Below, piece after piece: positions 60,242-64,000 of a DNA stretch of 64,000 bases. The notes under the pieces are model-generated. The model was given only the letters and a program-made list of their open reading frames with translations. It did no database searches and was not told the DNA's origin. Position 1 is the first letter of the stretch; the number at the start of each line of letters is the position of its first letter. The translations under genes were made by a program, and so were the position numbers. The DNA comes from Gorillibacterium timonense (lineage in GTDB: Bacteria; Bacillota; Bacilli; Paenibacillales; NBRC-103111). The DNA is taken from the NCBI RefSeq assembly GCF_001457415.1, contig NZ_LN881722.1, forward strand, positions 434,001-498,000. The letters run 5' to 3'.

Positions 60242-60336
60242 GTACGCTGTCAGCCCTAATCGTGTGGATATGAATCGGCGTCAATGGGTATGAGAAGTTG
60301 TGCGAAGACCACGGTTTTTAAGCTGACAGCGTACTA
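60240..60336. repeat. MITE copy 3
   Basis: TA (60240-60241), GTACGCTGTCAGC, about 67 bp of interior, GCTGACAGCGTAC, TA (60335-60336). The 13-bp inverted ends are perfect, and both lie in CTAG. Nearly identical to copy 2 read in reverse. The IS630 element has inserted at its left CTAG. Confidence 0.9.
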
Positions 60337-60394
60337 GTTGGATTGCGGGCTTCCGGCAGCGGGAGCCCTTCTCTTGCTCCTTCACATACAAAAG

Positions 60395-60418
60395 AGCCGG
60401 TTCCCGCAGGAACCGGCT
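60395..60418 (-). terminator. Terminator of the ytxH-like gene
   Basis: AGCCGGTTCC pairs with GGAACCGGCT around a CGCA loop, followed by CTTTTG on the minus strand. Confidence 0.85.
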
Positions 60419-60432
60419 GTGTCTTCATCCTC

Positions 60433-60792
60433 TCAATAGCTGGAATCTGACTTATTCATGGATTTGGCTTCATCGACGACCGTCTCTTTGGCCGAGTCGA
60501 GGCCATCTTTGGCCTCATCCAGGACGTCCTCGCCGGCGCTCTTCGCCGTGTGTAAGGTGTCCTTGGCGGAAGAGAGGACGGTGCTCGCTTTGTCGGATGC
60601 TGTACGGACCAGATCGGAAGCCGTCTGAGTGACATTTCCCGCCACGCGCGAGGTAGACTCACAGAGACCGTTATAGCGGTTCGTCAAGTCTGCTCTCATT
60701 TCCTTGCCCGGCTTTGGGGCGAGCAGAAGAGCGGATACCGCGCCGATGGCGCCGCCAATCAACAGTCCGGGTAGGGTTCCTTTCTTTGCCAT
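60433..60792 (-). CDS. YtxH domain protein
   Basis: 119 residues after AAGGAGCGTG. The YtxH start G-L-L-I-G-G-A-I-G-A-V-S-A-L-L-L-A-P-K-P gives one glycine-rich membrane helix. The rest is an Ala/Ser/Asp/Lys-rich helix with T-A-S-D and A-K-D repeats, a LEA-like desiccation-protein look. B. subtilis ytxH is in the sigma-B regulon. It follows the GlsB-like gene after 57 bp. Confidence 0.88.
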   Translation of the reverse strand: MAKKGTLPGLLIGGAIGAVSALLLAPKPGKEMRADLTNRYNGLCESTSRVAGNVTQTASDLVRTASDKASTVLSSAKDTLHTAKSAGEDVLDEAKDGLDSAKETVVDEAKSMNKSDSSY

Positions 60793-60849
60793 GATTCACA
60801 CGCTCCTTATCCATTGTGAATTGCTATTGTCCTAGCCAGTGACGAGGGA

Positions 60850-61113
60850 TTAACGGGTTTTGGCCATGCTGCGAGACATCAGGCCGATTAGGAAGACGAC
60901 AAGGGCTGCGCCGATAATCGCCGGTATGATCGCAAAGCCGGCGATGACGGGCCCGAAGTGGCCGAACAGAAAATGACCGAGCCACGCACCGACGAATCCG
61001 GCAACCATCGAGCCGATAACGCCGCCCGGCATATCGGAACGAACCAACGCATCCCCGATAAAGCCGATGATAATCGCCATGATGATGCTGACCAGCACTC
61101 CAAGCAGACTCAT
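60850..61113 (-). CDS. GlsB/YeaQ/YmgE family stress membrane protein
   Basis: 87 residues with three glycine-rich membrane helices: I-I-M-A-I-I-I-G-F-I-G-D-A-L, G-G-V-I-G-S-M-V-A-G-F-V-G-A-W-L-G and I-I-P-A-I-I-G-A-A-L-V-V-F. These match the transglycosylase-associated (YeaQ/YmgE) family. Likely co-transcribed with the ytxH-like gene. Role in the cell envelope under stress is inferred from the family. Confidence 0.9.
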   Translation of the reverse strand: MSLLGVLVSIIMAIIIGFIGDALVRSDMPGGVIGSMVAGFVGAWLGHFLFGHFGPVIAGFAIIPAIIGAALVVFLIGLMSRSMAKTR

Positions 61114-61200
61114 GGACGCTCATCCTTTCTATGCGGTTTGTTGTGCCTACCATAATGTAAACGCCTGGGTTTGGCTTGAAACAAAGGCGGGACGGGCTTT

Positions 61201-61226
61201 GTTTTTCCACAGCGGCGCCGGGGTAA
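61201..61226 (+). promoter_or_regulatory. Possible sigma-B-like promoter of the cardiolipin synthase gene
   Basis: GTTTTT (61201-61206), 14-bp spacer, GGGTAA (61221-61226). The -35 is closer to the B. subtilis form than the GATTCA sites. Confidence 0.45.
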
Positions 61227-61292
61227 TAAGGTTTGCAAGCTCAACAGGCTGGTGAGATCAACGCAAGATGCCGCAGATCACGGAGGGATTAT

Positions 61293-62726
61293 ATGCTGGT
61301 TTGGCTGGTGATCGCACTCCTCTTGTTTGTCATTCAGGTAGGACTTGTCCTGCTGCTCGAATTCAAGAATCCTTCCAAGACAACGGCCTGGCTGGTGATT
61401 ATCTTCCTGCTTCCCGTCCTCGGCTTTATTCTGTACTATTTCGTGGCGAGGGAATACCGGAAGCGGCGATTTGTCAGACGGCATGGAAGAAAGACCCACT
61501 ACCTGCTTCCCGAAGGGGTTCTGCATAACATTGATATCGCCATGAAGGCAAAGGAGCTGCGCAATCCCGACGCGGCGAAGCAGAAGAGGCTGTTCGGTCT
61601 GCTGAAAAGCCTTCCGGAATCCCCCATCACGCTCTGCAACGAAACGGAGATCTACTCGGAAGGCAGCACGGCGTTCGAAGCGATTCGCCGTGCGCTTGAA
61701 GGCGCAAAGCATCACATTCATTTGGAGTACTACATCATTCATTCGGATACCATTGGGATGGAGATTCAGGAGATTCTGATTCGGAAGGCGAAGGAAGGCG
61801 TGGAGGTGCGGCTCGCGTATGACGGACTCGGCAGCTACAAGCTGAAATCGTCGTACATCCGCGAGCTGCAGGAGGCGGAGGTGAAGGTGGGATGCTTTTT
61901 CCCGCTCAGGGCCGCCTTCTTCACAAGGAATCTGAACTACCGCAATCACCGCAAGATTCTCGTCGTGGACGGAATCGTCGGCTTTCTCGGGGGAATCAAC
62001 ATCGGCGACGAGTATTTGGGGCGCAATCCCCGCTTCGGCTATTGGCGGGATACGCATATGCGGCTGTTTGGCGATTCCGTGCACTTTCTGCAGCAAACCT
62101 TCCTTAATGATTGGGAGTTCGTTACGGGAGAGAAGCTTGTTGATCCCGTCTATTTTCCGGAGCATGGCTGTCTCGGCCAGGAGCGAATTCAGATCATTGC
62201 AAGCGGTCCGGACGGGGAGTGGGACACCATTCAGGAGATGTTCTTTGGCGCTATGAGCACGGCTGTCGACCGCATCGATATCGTGTCGCCGTATTTCATT
62301 CCCGATCCGAGCATCCTGATGGCGATCAAAACCGCGGCTTTGTCCGGAGTCCATGTGCGGGTCATCCTTCCCGGCATCTCGGATCATCCGTTGGTGAAAT
62401 GGGCCGCCTTCGCTTATATTGAGGAGCTCATGAAAGCAGGCGTCCGCTTCTTTTTGTACCGGAAGGGCTTTATCCACGCGAAGATTCTCATCGTCGATGA
62501 GACGATGGCTACGGTGGGGACGGCCAATATGGACATGCGGAGCTTCTTCGATAATTTCGAAATGAACGCGGTGATGTTCGACAAGGAGACGATCCGCAAG
62601 CTGGATGAGGATTTCCGTGAGGATTTGGTCGATAGCGAGGAGATGAGTCTGGAACGGTTCGCGCGACGCTCCCGAAAGCAGCGAGCGAAAGAAGTGTTCG
62701 CCAGAATGCTTTCTCCTCTATTATAA
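61293..62726 (+). CDS. cls: Cardiolipin synthase
   Basis: ATG 61293 (MLVWLVIA) after CGGAGGG; the frame is open upstream without a site. 477 residues: two N-terminal membrane helices (about 2-25 and 32-50) and two phospholipase D motifs, N-H-R-K-I-L-V-V-D-G near residue 217 and I-H-A-K-I-L-I-V-D-E near 395, both with the following G-G-x-N or T-A-N-M-D. It condenses two phosphatidylglycerols to cardiolipin. Confidence 0.95.
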   Translation: MLVWLVIALLLFVIQVGLVLLLEFKNPSKTTAWLVIIFLLPVLGFILYYFVAREYRKRRFVRRHGRKTHYLLPEGVLHNIDIAMKAKELRNPDAAKQKRLFGLLKSLPESPITLCNETEIYSEGSTAFEAIRRALEGAKHHIHLEYYIIHSDTIGMEIQEILIRKAKEGVEVRLAYDGLGSYKLKSSYIRELQEAEVKVGCFFPLRAAFFTRNLNYRNHRKILVVDGIVGFLGGINIGDEYLGRNPRFGYWRDTHMRLFGDSVHFLQQTFLNDWEFVTGEKLVDPVYFPEHGCLGQERIQIIASGPDGEWDTIQEMFFGAMSTAVDRIDIVSPYFIPDPSILMAIKTAALSGVHVRVILPGISDHPLVKWAAFAYIEELMKAGVRFFLYRKGFIHAKILIVDETMATVGTANMDMRSFFDNFEMNAVMFDKETIRKLDEDFREDLVDSEEMSLERFARRSRKQRAKEVFARMLSPLL

Positions 62727-62782
62727 TGGCAAGAGACTAGGCAGAATCGCGTTCTAGCATGAAGGCAGAAAGAGGGATACCG

Positions 62783-63076
62783 ATGGGAGTCAAGTTTGCC
62801 CGCGAATACGAAGAGATCGTCGAAGAGCTGACGGATGCGCTGCTCGAGGTGCAGGGAAGCTATGAATTTCTGGACATGACGGATGAGGACTGGGAAGCGC
62901 TTGCTGAGAGCGAGCGAAGGGAGTGCATCCGAACGCTGGCCGATGACGTCTTCTATGGCCTCGGGACGGAGCCGGATCTGGAGCTCGGAAACGGGAAAGT
63001 CGCCTATGATGCCCGCAAACACTGGATTCAGGTTGCAGATGGGGACAAGGTCACCCGGATCATCAGGCTGATTTGA
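62783..63076 (+). CDS. Hypothetical protein
   Basis: 97 residues from ATG 62783 after AGAAAGAGGG; ATG 62759 is possible. Acidic, helical N-terminal half (Y-E-E-I-V-E-E-L-T-D-A-L-L, M-T-D-E-D-W-E-A-L) and a short beta part at the end (K-V-A-Y-D-A-R-K-H-W-I-Q-V). No family recognised. It precedes a large bidirectional terminator. Confidence 0.7.
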   Translation: MGVKFAREYEEIVEELTDALLEVQGSYEFLDMTDEDWEALAESERRECIRTLADDVFYGLGTEPDLELGNGKVAYDARKHWIQVADGDKVTRIIRLI

Positions 63077-63096
63077 GGGGTACAGGGAAACAGGAT

Positions 63097-63180
63097 AAAA
63101 GCCGCTGGCAACAGGAGCGTGTATTCAAACCGATTCATTCCGTTTGAATACACGTTTGAATCCGGAGCCGGCGGCTTTTT
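63097..63180. terminator. Bidirectional double-stem terminator
   Basis: Outer stem AAAAGCCGCTGGC (63097-63109) with GCCGGCGGCTTTTT (63167-63180); inner 12-bp stem GTGTATTCAAAC with GTTTGAATACAC. It serves the converging 97-aa gene and thiN. Confidence 0.88.
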
Positions 63181-63183
63181 CGT

Positions 63184-63864
63184 TTAATCTACGCTTTGGA
63201 TGATGAGGAGGAGTCCGGCTGCAGTTCGAACCGTTCCTTCGTCTCCGTTCAAGACATTGCTAATGCCAAGCGACTGTCCCATGGTCAGGGTCGCTTCCTC
63301 CAGCGGGTAGAGAAAACCGCTGAGGGTAATCCCTGTCACCTGCGGAGTTAAAGGCAAGAGAGAGACGTTCGCGAATCGGTTCTTGGTCACCGTCAGCGGA
63401 CGGCCCGGCTGCACGAGCGTCACTTCGTTATGCGCATCGACGATGCGGCAGGAGACGCCACGCTCTGCGCATTTCACGAGCAGGTGGACATTTGCCAGCG
63501 AATGGTCGAAGCGGGTTCCGAGGACGCCGAGCAGGGTAATCGAGGAGGGCGAGTCCGCGAGCGCACGCTCGACGGCCATTTCCGTGTCCGTATAGTCCTT
63601 GTCGATCGGATCGCAGGCTTCCATGCTGCGGCTCGCTTCTTCGATGAGGCGGAGCTCCGTACCGCTGACCGAATCGAAATCGCCGATGGAGAGATCGGGC
63701 GTTTGTCCGTTCTCGACAAGAAACCAAGCGCCGTGATCGGCTCCAATCAAGCGGTCGCCAGGCTGGATCTCCGCGAGCGCCCAAGCTCCCAGCTCCCCTC
63801 CACTGAAGATGACGGCCCTCCGAGCAGCTCCGGAAGGTGGGTGTTTGGTGAAGTCTGTTGTCAT
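63184..63864 (-). CDS. thiN: Thiamine pyrophosphokinase
   Basis: 226 residues. Family motifs: G-A-D-H-G-A-W-F-L, L-S-I-G-D-F-D-S-V, D-K-D-Y-T-D-T-E-M-A and L-G-T-R-F-D-H-S-L-A-N-V. It transfers pyrophosphate from ATP to thiamine. The ATG overlaps the stop of an upstream leftward gene (ATGA), so it is translated with that gene, which is cut by the window end. The N-terminal ~15 residues before A-V-I-F-S-G-G are extra. Confidence 0.94.
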   Translation of the reverse strand: MTTDFTKHPPSGAARRAVIFSGGELGAWALAEIQPGDRLIGADHGAWFLVENGQTPDLSIGDFDSVSGTELRLIEEASRSMEACDPIDKDYTDTEMAVERALADSPSSITLLGVLGTRFDHSLANVHLLVKCAERGVSCRIVDAHNEVTLVQPGRPLTVTKNRFANVSLLPLTPQVTGITLSGFLYPLEEATLTMGQSLGISNVLNGDEGTVRTAAGLLLIIQSVD

Positions 63865-64000
63865 GCGCGGCTCAGCTCCTTCATCCGGGAGTTGTAAAGC
63901 TCGGCCAGCTGGAACAGCTCGGTCCCGCTATGCGTATTAGCTCCTCTGCTAGTTGATCCGGAGCCGGGCGCGGATACGGGAGATGATACGAGAGCGGGTG
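63861..64000 (-). CDS. C-terminal end of an unidentified protein
   Basis: On the minus strand the frame is open from the window edge and ends S-G-T-E-L-F-Q-L-A-E-L-Y-N-S-R-M-K-E-L-S-R-A at TGA 63863-63861, overlapping thiN. The part before is a Ser/Pro/Gly-rich linker. Too short to assign; translational coupling with thiN is the main support. Confidence 0.5.
   Translation of the reverse strand, partial: PALVSSPVSAPGSGSTSRGANTHSGTELFQLAELYNSRMKELSRA

Noticed and set aside
61278-62477. 399-codon minus-strand open frame
   Set aside because: It is antisense to the cardiolipin synthase gene, which has both phospholipase D motifs.
1-64000. CRISPR array, tRNA or rRNA genes
   Set aside because: No regularly spaced repeats and no cloverleaf or rRNA-like conserved segments were seen while reading both strands; a tRNA scan would be decisive.

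Overview
The window reads as a chromosomal piece of a spore-former-type, low-to-mid GC Gram-positive in the Paenibacillaceae (Paenibacillus-like). The evidence is strong AGGAGG-type ribosome binding sites, an SLH-domain surface protein, an S-box (SAM-I) riboswitch ahead of a methionine ABC transporter, a CpsB/Wzz/BY-kinase exopolysaccharide control module, sigma-B partner-switching genes and many small stress proteins. Genus is an inference; no rRNA or tRNA gene was seen.

Layout. 1-1.6 kb: C-terminal part of a repetitive surface protein. 1.8-3.8 kb: a compact XRE regulator / ImmA-type metalloprotease / PIN-like three-gene operon with its own palindromic operator. 3.9-5.9 kb: an MFS transporter and two small Sm/SH3-like proteins. 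6-11 kb: four wall-glycan genes (three glycosyltransferases and a pyruvyl transferase). 11-13 kb: signal peptidase I and small proteins. 13.2-32 kb: a large polysaccharide locus: CpsB-type phosphatase, an SLH protein, Wzz-like protein, BY-kinase and initiating sugar transferase, then a visibly AT-richer block with a GDP-heptose pathway (GmhA, HddA, a fused HddC-GmhB), glycosyltransferases (one split at an A9 run), acyltransferases, Wzy, Wzx, a CDP-glycerol-type transferase, a TarI-like cytidylyltransferase plus SDR, and a decayed araD-like gene. 32.9-41.2 kb: housekeeping (VanZ, L,D-transpeptidase, NfeD/SPFH pair, Udk, metNIQ under a SAM-I riboswitch). 41.7-63.9 kb: a stress-response region: cold-shock protein, RecQ, an RsbY-like response-regulator phosphatase, an RsbK-like hybrid kinase, an RsbM-like CheR methyltransferase, a second hybrid kinase, GlgC, SDR, two consecutive rsbV-rsbW pairs (the second followed by sigB), Dps, DUF948, YtxH, GlsB-type proteins, cardiolipin synthase and thiamine pyrophosphokinase.

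How it fits together. Gene order rsbY-rsbK-rsbM followed a few kb later by rsbVW-sigB resembles the RsbKMY route described in Bacillus cereus, here with an additional cytosolic hybrid kinase and an orphan rsbVW pair. A shared promoter-like motif (GATTCA-like, 13-14 bp, GGGTAA/T) precedes at least four genes or operons of this region including rsbVW-sigB itself, which I read as the local sigma-B promoter.

Mobile DNA. Three copies of a ~93-bp TA-flanked palindromic-ended element (MITE) occur at 11.0, 51.2 and 60.2 kb. A 1.2-kb IS630-family element sits exactly in the CTAG/TA target at the edge of the third copy.
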